From: Pseudomonas neuropathica
GTDB taxonomy: Bacteria; Pseudomonadota; Gammaproteobacteria; Pseudomonadales; Pseudomonadaceae
Direction: 5' to 3'
Length of the DNA stretch: 57,191 nt
Assembly: GCF_015461835.1 (NCBI RefSeq)
Contig: NZ_JACOPX010000028.1
Coordinates: forward strand, 1-57,191
Shown here: piece after piece, positions 26,855 through 35,420 of the stretch
Layout of the letters: every line of letters starts with the position of its first letter
Position numbering within the stretch: the stretch's first letter is position 1
Position numbers and translations under genes: made by a program
The notes under the pieces: generated by a model
Database searches by the model: none
What the model was told of the DNA's origin: nothing
What the model saw: the letters and a program-made list of their open reading frames with translations, nothing else

Positions 26855-28030
26855 ATGAGCTTGAATCCTAGAGACGTCGTGATTGTCGACTTCGGTCGTA
26901 CTCCGATGGGCCGCTCCAAGGGCGGCATGCACCGCAACACCCGCGCCGAAGACATGTCGGCGCACCTGATCAGCAAGTTGCTGGAACGCAACGCCAAGGT
27001 CGATCCTGCAGAAGTCGAGGACGTGATCTGGGGCTGCGTCAACCAGACCCTGGAGCAGGGCTGGAACATCGCGCGCATGGCTTCGCTGATGACCCAGATC
27101 CCGCACACCTCGGCCGGTCAGACTGTTAGCCGTCTGTGCGGCTCGTCGATGAGTGCGCTGCACACCGCTGCGCAAGCAATCATGACCGGCAACGGTGACG
27201 TGTTCGTGGTTGGCGGCGTCGAGCATATGGGCCACGTGAGCATGATGCACGGTGTCGATCCGAACCCGCACATGTCGCTGTACGCGGCGAAAGCCTCGGG
27301 CATGATGGGCCTGACCGCTGAAATGCTCGGCAAAATGCACGGCATCACTCGCGAGCAACAGGACGCTTTCGGCGTGCGTTCCCACCAGTTGGCCCACAAG
27401 GCCACCGTGGAAGGCAAGTTCAAAGATGAAATCATCCCGATGCAGGGCTATGACGAGAACGGTTTCCTGAAACTGTTCGACTACGACGAAACCATTCGTC
27501 CGGAAACCACCCTGGAAAGTCTGGCGGCCCTCAAGCCGGCCTTTAATCCAAAGGGCGGCACCGTGACTGCCGGTACTTCGTCGCAGATCACCGATGGTGC
27601 TTCGTGCATGATCGTGATGTCGGCGCAGCGTGCGCAGGACCTGGGTATCCAGCCAATGGCGGTTATCCGTTCGATGGCAGTAGCGGGTGTGGATCCGGCA
27701 ATCATGGGCTATGGTCCAGTTCCGGCGACACAAAAAGCCCTGAAGCGTGCGGGCCTTGGCATCAACGATATCGACTTCTTCGAGCTCAACGAAGCTTTCG
27801 CCGCACAGGCCCTGCCAGTGCTGAAAGATCTGAAAGTACTCGACAAGATGAACGAGAAGGTTAACCTGCACGGCGGCGCGATCGCCCTGGGTCACCCGTT
27901 CGGTTGCTCCGGTGCCCGTATTTCCGGCACTTTGCTGAACGTGATGAAGCAGAATAGCGGCACCTTCGGGGTGGCCACTATGTGCATTGGTCTCGGCCAA
28001 GGCATCTCCACCGTCTTCGAACGCGTTTAA
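26855..28030 (+). CDS. fadA: Fatty acid oxidation complex beta subunit (3-ketoacyl-CoA thiolase)
   Basis: Cleaves 3-ketoacyl-CoA to acetyl-CoA and a shortened acyl-CoA. It has 391 residues. The nucleophilic Cys95 lies in VSRLCGSSMSALHTAAQ, the catalytic His in NLHGGAIALGHPFGCSGAR, and the second Cys in the C-terminal ATMCIGLGQGISTVFERV. The 5' end MSLNPRDVVIVDFGRTPMGR is complete. It follows fadB and is closed by a terminator. Confidence 0.98.
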   Translation: MSLNPRDVVIVDFGRTPMGRSKGGMHRNTRAEDMSAHLISKLLERNAKVDPAEVEDVIWGCVNQTLEQGWNIARMASLMTQIPHTSAGQTVSRLCGSSMSALHTAAQAIMTGNGDVFVVGGVEHMGHVSMMHGVDPNPHMSLYAAKASGMMGLTAEMLGKMHGITREQQDAFGVRSHQLAHKATVEGKFKDEIIPMQGYDENGFLKLFDYDETIRPETTLESLAALKPAFNPKGGTVTAGTSSQITDGASCMIVMSAQRAQDLGIQPMAVIRSMAVAGVDPAIMGYGPVPATQKALKRAGLGINDIDFFELNEAFAAQALPVLKDLKVLDKMNEKVNLHGGAIALGHPFGCSGARISGTLLNVMKQNSGTFGVATMCIGLGQGISTVFERV

Positions 28031-28048
28031 GCGTCTCGTCGATGGAAG

Positions 28049-28076
28049 CCGGGGCCAAGTGCCCCGGTTTTTGTTT
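28049..28076 (+). terminator. Terminator of fadBA
   Basis: CCGGGGC (28049-28055) and GCCCCGG (28061-28067) with loop CAAGT, then a TTTTTGTTTTT run. Confidence 0.93.
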
Positions 28077-28129
28077 TTGTGGATTTATTTTATTTTTATT
28101 TTTGAAAAAATTTGAGTGAGGGCCGAAGC

Positions 28130-28366
28130 ATGCCGATACAACCTGGGCTCTACCAACATTACAAAGGTCCGCAGTACCGCGTATTCAGTGTTGCGCGGCA
28201 TTCCGAGACCGAAGAAGAAGTGGTCTTTTACCAAGCCCTGTATGGCGATTACGGCTTTTGGGTACGCCCTCTGAGCATGTTTCTCGAGTCAGTCGAGGTT
28301 GACGGCGAGCAGGTGCCACGCTTTGCTTTGGTGCAAGCCGAACCGAGCCTTTTTTCCAAGGCATGA
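28130..28366 (+). CDS. DUF1653 domain protein
   Basis: A 78-residue protein from 28130 (MPIQPGLYQHYKGPQYRVFS), with GAGGG 8-9 bases upstream; the frame opens at 28112 without support. The pattern PGLYQHYKGPQYRVFSVARHSETEE and VVFYQALYGDYGFWVRPLSMF is characteristic of DUF1653, a small all-beta fold found as a single protein or fused to enzymes. It contains no catalytic motif I recognise. It is placed between fadA and topA, as in P. aeruginosa from memory. Function unknown. Confidence 0.88.
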   Translation: MPIQPGLYQHYKGPQYRVFSVARHSETEEEVVFYQALYGDYGFWVRPLSMFLESVEVDGEQVPRFALVQAEPSLFSKA

Positions 28367-28391
28367 GGCGAGTGCGCACAGAACCCTGTGC

Positions 28392-28420
28392 TTGACCTCA
28401 CCTTGTATCAACTATATATA
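28392..28420 (+). promoter_or_regulatory. Sigma-70 promoter of topA
   Basis: TTGACC (28392-28397), a 17-base spacer and TATATA (28415-28420) make a good -35/-10 pair. The expected start lies about 55 bases before the topA ATG. Confidence 0.75.
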
Positions 28421-28480
28421 GCGGTGCCGCGTCAGGCGCCAACCGCCTTTCACTTCTAGAATTCAGGAATTTTCTGATCC

Positions 28481-31111
28481 ATGGGCAAATCGCTGGTCAT
28501 TGTGGAATCCCCGGCTAAGGCCAAGACCATCAACAAGTATCTGGGTAACCAATACGTGGTGAAGTCGAGTATCGGCCATATCCGAGACCTGCCCACCAGC
28601 GGTTCGGCTAGCGCCAGCAAAGAGCCAGCCGCCAAGCGCGGCAAGGCTGCTGCGGGCGAAGGTCCGGTGCTCTCGCCGAAAGAGAAAGCGCGCAAGCAGC
28701 TGGTCTCGCGTATGGGTGTCGATCCCGATCATGGCTGGAAAGCCCAGTACGAGATCCTTCCGGGTAAAGAGAAGGTCATCGAAGAGTTGCGCCGGCTCGC
28801 CAAAGATGCTGACACCATCTATCTCGCAACCGACTTGGATCGCGAGGGGGAAGCCATTGCCTGGCACCTGCGCGAAGCCATCGGTGGTGACGACAGCCGC
28901 TACAAGCGTGTGGTGTTCAACGAAATCACCAAGAAAGCGATTCAGGAAGCTTTCTCGGAACCGGGTGAGCTGGACATCGATCGTGTCAACGCTCAACAGG
29001 CGCGTCGCTTCCTCGACCGCGTTGTTGGTTACATGGTCTCGCCGCTGCTGTGGGCGAAGATCGCTCGTGGCTTGTCCGCCGGTCGCGTGCAATCGGTTGC
29101 CGTGAAGCTGGTGGTCGAGCGTGAACGTGAAATTCGCGCGTTCAACCCGGAAGAGTACTGGGAAGTGCATGCCGATCTCGGCACCACCAAAGGCTCCACC
29201 GTGCGTTTCGAAGTGGCTCGCGAAAAAGGCGAAGCGTTCAAGCCGCTCAACGAAGCTCAGGCCATGGCTGCGCTGGAGAAACTCAAGTCTTCCAGCTACA
29301 GCATCGTCAAGCGCGAAGACAAACCGACCAGCAGCAAGCCGTCGGCGCCGTTCATCACGTCGACTCTGCAGCAGGCTGCGAGCAATCGCCTGGGCTTCGG
29401 CGTGAAGAAAACCATGATGATGGCCCAGCGTCTGTACGAAGCCGGCTACATCACTTATATGCGTACCGACTCGACCAACCTCTCGGCTGATGCCGTGACG
29501 ATGGCGCGTACTTACATCGAAGACGAGTTCGGCAAGAAGTACCTGCCGGAAACGCCGAACGTCTACAGCAGCAAGGAAGGCGCACAAGAGGCTCACGAAG
29601 CGATTCGTCCTTCTGATGCCAACACCACGCCAAGCAAGCTGGCGGGTATGGAGCGTGACGCTGAGCGTCTCTACGAGCTGATCTGGCGCCAGTTCCTCGC
29701 TTGCCAGATGCTGCCGGCGCAATACTTGTCGACCACCGTTAGCGTAGGCGCTGGTGACTTCGAGCTGCGCGCCAAGGGCCGTATTCTCAAGTTTGACGGT
29801 TACACCCGCGTCATGCCGCAGATTGCCAAACCGGGTGATGACGACGTTCTGCCTGATATGGCGCAGGGCGACGTGATGAAGCTGATCAAGCTCGATCCAT
29901 CGCAGCACTTCACCAAACCGCCGGCCCGCTACTCGGAAGCCAGTCTGGTTAAAGAAATGGAAAAGCGCGGTATCGGTCGTCCTTCGACTTACGCTGCGAT
30001 CATTTCGACCATTCAGGATCGCGGTTACGTGACTTTGCACAACCGTCGTTTCTACTCGGAAAAGATGGGCGACATTGTCACCGAGCGTCTGTCGGAAAGC
30101 TTCTCGAACCTCATGGACTACGGCTTCACCGCAGGCATGGAAGAGAACCTCGATGACGTGGCGCAGGGCGAGCGCGACTGGAAAAACGTACTGGACGAGT
30201 TCTACGGCGACTTCAAAAAGAAACTCGAAGTAGCCGAAAACCCGGACAGCGGCATGCGTGCCAACCAGCCGGTCATGACCGACATTCCGTGCACGACTTG
30301 CGGTCGTCCGATGCAGATTCGTACCGCGTCGACAGGCGTTTTCCTCGGTTGTTCAGGCTACAGCCTGCCGCCGAAAGAACGCTGCAAGGCCACCGTCAAC
30401 CTGGTGCCGGGCGATGAAATCGCTGCGGACGACGAGGGTGAGTCGGAATCGCTGGTACTGCGTGGCAAGCACCGCTGCCCGATCTGCAGCACGGCGATGG
30501 ACGCGTACCTGCTCGACGAAAAACGCAAGCTGCACATCTGCGGTAACAACCCGGATTGCGCAGGCTATGAAATCGAAGAGGGCAGCTATCGCATCAAGGG
30601 CTACGAAGGTCCGAGCCTGGAATGCGACAAGTGCGGCAGCGAGATGCAACTCAAGACCGGGCGTTTCGGCAAGTTCTTCGGTTGCACCAACCCGACCTGC
30701 AAGAACACCCGCAAACTGCTTAAGAGCGGTGATGCGGCGCCGCCGAAGATGGACCCGGTGAAGATGCCTGAGCTGAAATGCGAAAAGGTCAACGACACCT
30801 ACATCCTGCGTGACGGTGCGTCCGGTCTGTTCCTGGCTGCCAGTCAGTTCCCGAAAAACCGTGAGACCCGTGCTCCGCTGGTGATCGAGATTCTGCCGCA
30901 CAAGGACGAGATCGATCCGAAGTACCACTTCCTCTGCGACGCTCCACAGAAAGATCCTGATGGTCTGCCGGCGGTGATTCGCTACAGCCGCAAGACCAAG
31001 GAGCAATACGTACAGACCGAAGTCGATGGCAAGCCTACCGGTTGGAAGGCGTACTTCGACGGCGGCAAGTGGACGGTTGAAGACAAGCGTACGAAGGCCA
31101 AAGCTGAGTAA
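28481..31111 (+). CDS. topA: DNA topoisomerase I
   Basis: Relaxes negative supercoils by a single-strand break. It has 876 residues. The N-terminal Toprim domain begins GKSLVIVESPAKAKTI and has the acidic cluster DLDREGEAIAWHLRE. The active-site Tyr is in GYITYMRTDSTNLS. Three C-terminal zinc-binding repeats follow, each with two Cys pairs: CTTCGRPMQ...GCSGYSLPPKERC, CPICSTAMD...CGNNPDC and CDKCGSEMQ...GCTNPTC. The length is standard for the genus. It is transcribed from its own promoter and has its own terminator. Confidence 0.98.
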   Translation: MGKSLVIVESPAKAKTINKYLGNQYVVKSSIGHIRDLPTSGSASASKEPAAKRGKAAAGEGPVLSPKEKARKQLVSRMGVDPDHGWKAQYEILPGKEKVIEELRRLAKDADTIYLATDLDREGEAIAWHLREAIGGDDSRYKRVVFNEITKKAIQEAFSEPGELDIDRVNAQQARRFLDRVVGYMVSPLLWAKIARGLSAGRVQSVAVKLVVEREREIRAFNPEEYWEVHADLGTTKGSTVRFEVAREKGEAFKPLNEAQAMAALEKLKSSSYSIVKREDKPTSSKPSAPFITSTLQQAASNRLGFGVKKTMMMAQRLYEAGYITYMRTDSTNLSADAVTMARTYIEDEFGKKYLPETPNVYSSKEGAQEAHEAIRPSDANTTPSKLAGMERDAERLYELIWRQFLACQMLPAQYLSTTVSVGAGDFELRAKGRILKFDGYTRVMPQIAKPGDDDVLPDMAQGDVMKLIKLDPSQHFTKPPARYSEASLVKEMEKRGIGRPSTYAAIISTIQDRGYVTLHNRRFYSEKMGDIVTERLSESFSNLMDYGFTAGMEENLDDVAQGERDWKNVLDEFYGDFKKKLEVAENPDSGMRANQPVMTDIPCTTCGRPMQIRTASTGVFLGCSGYSLPPKERCKATVNLVPGDEIAADDEGESESLVLRGKHRCPICSTAMDAYLLDEKRKLHICGNNPDCAGYEIEEGSYRIKGYEGPSLECDKCGSEMQLKTGRFGKFFGCTNPTCKNTRKLLKSGDAAPPKMDPVKMPELKCEKVNDTYILRDGASGLFLAASQFPKNRETRAPLVIEILPHKDEIDPKYHFLCDAPQKDPDGLPAVIRYSRKTKEQYVQTEVDGKPTGWKAYFDGGKWTVEDKRTKAKAE

Positions 31112-31128
31112 GCGTTAGCCTGATACTG

Positions 31129-31176
31129 AAAGGCCGCATGATGACCCCTCCGGGTTTTCATGCGGCCTTTTTGTTT
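31129..31176 (+). terminator. Terminator of topA
   Basis: AGGCCGCATG (31131-31140) and CATGCGGCCT (31159-31168) pair perfectly, then TTTTTGTTTT follows. Confidence 0.94.
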
Positions 31177-31256
31177 TGTGCTTGCGGTGGGATCGGCTGA
31201 TCCACGACACTGTCCGGCCTGTGTGAAGCAAATATTTCGTTGTGGAGAGCGCCGTC

Positions 31257-31778
31257 ATGGCTCACGAACTCTATACCCGCACCAACCAGAAGATCTATTT
31301 CGCCGGACTGTCGCTCGAAGCTCTGGCTCGCGCCGAAGAGGGGCGAGCGATGAATTCGCTGGCGTTGATTCAGGCGGGGCGTGAATCGGCGTTGTTTCAC
31401 CTTTACGGCGCTTTGCTCGGTCTCTGTCACGAGATCGCTGGTTTCTATCGTCTGCCGCAGGCCAATGCACCACGCGCCGAGATGCTGCTGACACGTGAAG
31501 TCCTGGAGTCGATCGCGATTCCCGAGTTGGCCGAGATGGTCGAACTCGCGGGAAACTCTGAAACCTGGCTGGCAAAACTGCTGGCTGCGCATTCGGCGCT
31601 GTTCCAGCCGCCACGGGTGCCACACAAGCCCAAAGGGGACGTGACTCAGCCGCTAATTCAGGCGATTAATCTGGATGAAGAAGCGCCAGAAGAGTTGAGT
31701 CGAGAGGAGCTGGAGAGCTGGCGGCAAAATCTGAAAGGCTTGGCGATTCGCTTTCGCGAAGGCTTGAACGAGTGCTGA
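31257..31778 (+). CDS. Conserved hypothetical protein (PA3010-like, DUF6586-like)
   Basis: A 173-residue soluble protein from 31257 (MAHELYTRTNQKIYFAGLSL), GGAG 9-10 bases upstream. It is mostly helical: FAGLSLEALARAEEG, SALFHLYGALLGLCHEIAGFY and IPELAEMVELAGNSETWLAKLLAAH. No signal peptide or catalytic motif is seen. It lies between topA and the small gene before sulA, the same position as PA3010 from memory. The DUF number is uncertain. Confidence 0.8.
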   Translation: MAHELYTRTNQKIYFAGLSLEALARAEEGRAMNSLALIQAGRESALFHLYGALLGLCHEIAGFYRLPQANAPRAEMLLTREVLESIAIPELAEMVELAGNSETWLAKLLAAHSALFQPPRVPHKPKGDVTQPLIQAINLDEEAPEELSREELESWRQNLKGLAIRFREGLNEC

Positions 31779-31847
31779 GGGTGATTGACACGGTGGCAAT
31801 CTGAAACATGCTGCTGGTCAAGATCCCGAGCGAAGCCTGAATGATGT

Positions 31848-31856
31848 CTATATAAT
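31848..31856 (+). promoter_or_regulatory. Extended -10 upstream of the 77-residue gene
   Basis: CTATATAATCC contains a perfect TATAAT (31851-31856) about 29 bases before the start codon. There is no -35 at 17 bases, and the CTATA part recalls stationary-phase (RpoS) promoters. Confidence 0.5.
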
Positions 31857-31884
31857 CCCTGCCTTTCGTGGAGAACAGACCTAT

Positions 31885-32118
31885 ATGCCAACGTCCTTTC
31901 TAGAAATTGTCGAGTTACCAGACGGCCGAATCGAACTGCGCAGGGCTGAGGACGAGGGTTCTCTGGTGACGCTGGATTTCTCCGACGATGCCAAGGCGTT
32001 CCTTCAAGGTCAGCATGTAGAAATCGCCAAGGCGATGCTAAGCGTCGGCGTGCAGATGGCCGGTCGTATGGTCGAAGGCGAGTTTGATAAGGAAGAGGGG
32101 CCGCGGGTTCTTCATTGA
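31885..32118 (+). CDS. Small conserved protein (PA3009-like), unknown function
   Basis: A 77-residue acidic protein, MPTSFLEIVELPDGRIELRR, with GGAG 12 bases before the ATG. The pattern of strands (FLEIVELPDGRIELRR, LVTLDF) then helices (DDAKAFLQG, VEIAKAMLSVGVQMAGRMV) is soluble. No motif is known. It lies convergent to sulA, its equivalent position in P. aeruginosa from memory. Confidence 0.8.
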   Translation: MPTSFLEIVELPDGRIELRRAEDEGSLVTLDFSDDAKAFLQGQHVEIAKAMLSVGVQMAGRMVEGEFDKEEGPRVLH

Positions 32119-32210
32119 TCCGCGCCTTTGCTTTTTAACGTTACCGCTTCAGATCGGCTTCTCTGTCCCTGGAGAAGCCCTGCGCTTCACACAGCGCGTA
32201 ATAGCAACCC

Positions 32211-32684
32211 TCAACCCAAACGAATATTCAGGCTTTGAGCTTCGCCCGTGCGTGCGGCGCTGATCAGTTGTTGCCGCGAGTGGGTGTTTAGCGGGTTGAG
32301 CCAGGTGACCACAGTGTGGCTGCGCCCCAATCGCAGAGCTTCGCACGCCAGTTGCTGGGCGCTTTGAGCACCCCGTGGTTGCAGTAGCAGAATACGTTCG
32401 CGGTTCAGGCCGGCATCCCGCAGCCAGGTTTGAGTCAGGCTGGCAGGTGGTGCGATCAATGTAAGCCAGCGTGCGTCCTGATCTTCGCTGAGTTCGCGAA
32501 GAATCGGGGCGAGCAGGTTCAGGCAGTTCCCGGCCGCACCACGCAGTGACAGCTCACTGAATACTTCGGGTTCGGCATTCCAGGGGCGTTCGACCACGTC
32601 TTTCAGGATCGGCGCCATCGGTTGCGCCAGAAACGCTTCGAATAAAGGCAGTTGTGTTTGCTGAGGGGTGTGTGGGAACTGCAT
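32211..32684 (-). CDS. sulA: SOS cell division inhibitor SulA
   Basis: LexA-regulated inhibitor of FtsZ polymerisation that delays division during DNA damage. It has 157 residues in a RecA-like fold without nucleotide site. The segments LTLIAPPASLTQTWLRDAG, ILLLQPRGAQSAQQLACEAL and VVTWLNPLNTHSRQQL agree with the Pseudomonas SulA family. It starts 10 bases after the lexA stop, so both are one SOS operon (lexA first). AAGGAGG lies just before the ATG. Confidence 0.94.
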   Translation of the reverse strand: MQFPHTPQQTQLPLFEAFLAQPMAPILKDVVERPWNAEPEVFSELSLRGAAGNCLNLLAPILRELSEDQDARWLTLIAPPASLTQTWLRDAGLNRERILLLQPRGAQSAQQLACEALRLGRSHTVVTWLNPLNTHSRQQLISAARTGEAQSLNIRLG

Positions 32685-32694
32685 AAAGCCTCCT

Positions 32695-33303
32695 TTAGCG
32701 GCGGATTACGCCGACACTCAAGCCTTCGATCACCAGTTCCTGATCTTTCAGGTCGACTTCGATAGGGGCGAACTCGGGGTTTTCGGCAATCAGCCAGACC
32801 TTGCTACCTTCACGCTTGAAACGTTTGACCGTCACTTCGTCGCCGATACGGGCAACGACGACCTGGCCATTACGTGCTTCGCGGGTGGTGTGCACGGCAA
32901 GAAGGTCACCGTCGAAAATACCGATGTCCTTCATGCTCATGCCGTGTACGCGCAGCAGGTAGTCGGCGCGCGGATGAAAGAAGGCCGGGTTGATGTTGCA
33001 GGATTCTTCGATGTGCTGCTGGGCGAGGATCGGCGCGCCGGCAGCGACCCGGCCAATGATTGGCAGGGTAGAGTCGTCGGCCTTGGCTTCAAAGCCGGGT
33101 ATGCGAATACCGCGAGAAGCGCCCGGTGTCATCTCGATGGCGCCTTTTCGGGCCAGTGCCTTGAGATGTTCTTCAGCCGCGTTCGGCGACTTGAAGCCCA
33201 GTTCCTGAGCGATTTCCGCACGGGTCGGCGGATAGCCGTTGTCTTCGAGGCAGCGTTTGATAAAGGCCAGAATCTCGGCTTGGCGTGGCGTCAGCTTTAG
33301 CAT
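32695..33303 (-). CDS. lexA: SOS repressor LexA
   Basis: Represses SOS genes and cuts itself when RecA filaments form. It has 202 residues. The N-terminal winged helix (LTPRQAEILAFIKRCL, PTRAEIAQELGF) is complete. The cleavage site is A88-G89 in VAAGAPIL, and the Ser-Lys pair is S123 (GMSMKDIGIFDG) and K160 (EVTVKRFKREG). Two LexA boxes lie just upstream, so it is autoregulated. sulA follows in the same operon, and psrA is divergent. Confidence 0.98.
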   Translation of the reverse strand: MLKLTPRQAEILAFIKRCLEDNGYPPTRAEIAQELGFKSPNAAEEHLKALARKGAIEMTPGASRGIRIPGFEAKADDSTLPIIGRVAAGAPILAQQHIEESCNINPAFFHPRADYLLRVHGMSMKDIGIFDGDLLAVHTTREARNGQVVVARIGDEVTVKRFKREGSKVWLIAENPEFAPIEVDLKDQELVIEGLSVGVIRR

Positions 33304-33313
33304 ATTGATCGCT

Positions 33314-33348
33314 CTGTCTTTTTATACAGTGACTGGGATTATATACAG
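33314..33348 (-). promoter_or_regulatory. Two tandem LexA (SOS) boxes
   Basis: CTGTCTTTTTATACAG (33314-33329) and CTGGGATTATATACAG (33333-33348) are two 16-base SOS boxes separated by 3 bases. The first keeps both CTG and CAG arms. They lie 10-45 bases upstream of lexA and imply strong autoregulation. Confidence 0.95.
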
Positions 33349-33473
33349 TGAAGCGTCCTTGGCAATGCCCGTTTTTTTGCAGGCCGCCAGACGGTCGGCA
33401 TTCGTGCTTATTAATGAGTTGGGCTTGTGTGGTTAAATACCTGACCGACCATTCCCAAAACGAACCGGCAGGC

Positions 33474-33517
33474 TTGACAAGGCACAGGCTGAAACGTATG
33501 TTTCAAACAAGTGTTTG
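33474..33517 (+). promoter_or_regulatory. psrA promoter with two overlapping PsrA operators
   Basis: TTGACA (33474-33479), 17 bases, then TATGTT (33497-33502). Over and after the -10 lie GAAAC-GTAT-GTTTC (33491-33504) and CAAAC-AAGT-GTTTG (33504-33517), both matching the PsrA operator (G/C)AAAC-N2-4-GTTT(G/C). Binding here would block polymerase, in agreement with the known autorepression of psrA. Confidence 0.9.
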
Positions 33518-33532
33518 TCAGGCGGAGTAGCC

Positions 33533-34240
33533 ATGGCCCAGTCGGAAACCGTTGAACGCATTCTTGATGCTGCCGAGCAGTTGTTCGCGGAGAAAGGTTT
33601 CGCCGAAACCTCATTGCGTTTGATCACCAGCAAGGCCGGCGTCAACCTGGCAGCGGTGAACTATCACTTCGGCTCGAAAAAAGCGCTGATTCAAGCGGTT
33701 TTCTCACGCTTCCTCGGGCCGTTCTGCATCAGCCTCGACAAAGAGCTGGAGCGGCGTCAGGCCAAGCCTGAAAACAAGCCGACGCTTGAAGAGCTGCTCG
33801 AAATCCTCGTCGAGCAGGCCCTTGTGGTGCAACCACGCAGCGGCAACGACCTGTCGATCTTCATGCGCCTGCTCGGCCTCGCGTTCAGCCAGAGCCAGGG
33901 CCACTTGCGCCGTTATCTGGAAGACATGTACGGCAAGGTGTTTCGTCGCTACATGCTGCTGGTCAACGAAGCCGCGCCACGCATTCCGCCGATCGAGCTG
34001 TTCTGGCGCGTGCACTTCATGCTCGGCGCCGCGGCGTTCAGCATGTCTGGCATCAAGGCATTGCGCGCAATTGCCGAGACCGATTTCGGCGTCAACACCT
34101 CCATTGAGCAAGTGATGCGTCTGATGGTGCCGTTCCTCGCTGCGGGCATGCGTGCCGAAACCGGCGTCACTGACGCCGCGATGGCCACCGCGCAACTGCG
34201 TCCGCGCAGCAAATCAACGCCGGTCGCCGCCAAGGTTTAA
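33533..34240 (+). CDS. psrA: TetR-family fatty-acid-responsive regulator PsrA
   Basis: DNA-binding repressor/activator that releases DNA on binding long-chain acyl-CoA; in P. aeruginosa it controls fadBA, rpoS and itself. It has 235 residues, MAQSETVERILDAAEQLFAE; GGAG lies 6-7 bases before the ATG. The TetR HTH is in LFAEKGFAETSLRLITSKAGVNLAAVNYHFGSKKAL. A long C-terminal ligand domain follows. Located divergent from lexA, with the operators in between. Confidence 0.95.
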   Translation: MAQSETVERILDAAEQLFAEKGFAETSLRLITSKAGVNLAAVNYHFGSKKALIQAVFSRFLGPFCISLDKELERRQAKPENKPTLEELLEILVEQALVVQPRSGNDLSIFMRLLGLAFSQSQGHLRRYLEDMYGKVFRRYMLLVNEAAPRIPPIELFWRVHFMLGAAAFSMSGIKALRAIAETDFGVNTSIEQVMRLMVPFLAAGMRAETGVTDAAMATAQLRPRSKSTPVAAKV

Positions 34241-34288
34241 CCGCGCACGGGTGGGCGCGGCAGCTTGTATCCGCTAAGCTAGCCGCCC

Positions 34289-34402
34289 ATGCCGACTCTC
34301 GTTCTGAACCAGAAATCCATAGAAATTGCCGACCTGCCGAGCATTGCTCAGGGTAGCGATTTGCTGCGGATCGGGTTTTTCGTTTTCAAGGAATCTCTAT
34401 GA
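34289..34402 (+). CDS. Candidate 37-residue small protein overlapping nagZ (ATGA)
   Basis: A frame MPTLVLNQKSIEIADLPSIA and 17 more residues ends in a TGA that overlaps the nagZ ATG as ATGA, which would permit translational coupling. The nagZ ribosome-binding site (AAGGA) lies within its 3' end. There is no Shine-Dalgarno before its ATG; TAAGCT (34275-34280) might be a -10 that would give an almost leaderless message. It may equally be a chance frame in the leader. Confidence 0.35.
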   Translation: MPTLVLNQKSIEIADLPSIAQGSDLLRIGFFVFKESL

Positions 34403-35409
34403 CTGCTGGCCTGCAAGGCTCGTTGATGGTGGACGTCGCCGGTACCTGGCTGACGGCCGAAGATCGCCAATTGTTGCGTCAGCCCGAAGTGGGCGGCCTG
34501 ATCATTTTCGCGCGCAACATTGAGCATCCGCGTCAGGTGCGTGAGCTGAGTGCGTCGATTCGCGCAATTCGTCCGGATCTGTTGCTGGCGGTTGATCAGG
34601 AGGGCGGTCGCGTGCAGCGTCTGCGTCAGGGCTTCGTGCGCCTGCCGGCCATGCGTGCCATCGCCGACAATCCGAACGCCGAATACCTCGCCGAGCAATG
34701 CGGCTGGATCATGGCCACTGAAGTGCTGGCGGTCGGTCTCGACCTGAGTTTCGCCCCGGTGCTGGATCTGGATTACCAGCGCAGCGCTGTTGTCGGCACC
34801 CGTTCATTTGAGGGCGATCCGGAGCGCGCCGCAGTGCTTGCCGGAGCGTTCATTCGCGGCATGAACAGCGCGGGCATGGCGGCCACCGGCAAGCACTTCC
34901 CCGGCCATGGCTGGGCCGAAGCCGATTCCCACGTGGCGATCCCGAACGACGAGCGCAGCCTGGACGAGATCCGCGCCAACGATCTCGTGCCCTTCGCCAG
35001 ACTCAGCAAACAACTGGCTGCTGTGATGCCGGCCCACGTTATCTATCCGCAAGTCGACTCGCAGCCTGCCGGCTTCTCCCGGCGCTGGTTGCAGGACATC
35101 CTGCGCGGCGAATTGCAGTTCGACGGTGTGATCTTCAGCGACGACCTGTCGATGGCCGGCGCCCACGTGGTTGGCGATGCCGCCAGTCGTATTGAGGCCG
35201 CACTCACGGCCGGTTGCGACATGGGGCTGGTGTGCAACGACCGCGCTGCTGCAGAGCTCGCTTTGAGCGCCGCGCAACGCATGAAGGTCAAGCCATCGGC
35301 CCGAATTGCCCGTATGCGCGGCCAGGCGTTCGCCAGCACCGACTACCGTCAGGATCCGCGCTGGCTCACCGCCATTGGCGCCCTCAAAGATGCTCAACTG
35401 ATCGATTAA
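34399..35409 (+). CDS. nagZ: Beta-N-acetylglucosaminidase NagZ
   Basis: Cytosolic glycoside hydrolase family 3 enzyme that removes GlcNAc from anhydro-muropeptides in cell-wall recycling; its product controls AmpC induction. It has 336 residues. The family signature KHFPGHGWAEADSHV with the catalytic His of the loop, and IFSDDLSMAGA with the nucleophilic Asp, are present, as is LLLAVDQEGGRVQRLR near the N-terminus. AAGGA lies 6-7 bases before the ATG. It is followed by the phosphorylase gene after 11 bases. Confidence 0.97.
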   Translation: MTAGLQGSLMVDVAGTWLTAEDRQLLRQPEVGGLIIFARNIEHPRQVRELSASIRAIRPDLLLAVDQEGGRVQRLRQGFVRLPAMRAIADNPNAEYLAEQCGWIMATEVLAVGLDLSFAPVLDLDYQRSAVVGTRSFEGDPERAAVLAGAFIRGMNSAGMAATGKHFPGHGWAEADSHVAIPNDERSLDEIRANDLVPFARLSKQLAAVMPAHVIYPQVDSQPAGFSRRWLQDILRGELQFDGVIFSDDLSMAGAHVVGDAASRIEAALTAGCDMGLVCNDRAAAELALSAAQRMKVKPSARIARMRGQAFASTDYRQDPRWLTAIGALKDAQLID

Positions 35410-35420
35410 GGATTTTCGCT

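Noticed and set aside
35214..35420. Long N-terminal extension of the MTI phosphorylase
   Set aside because: It would overlap nagZ by about 200 bases; MTVYAIIGGTG with AAGGA upstream is the normal start.
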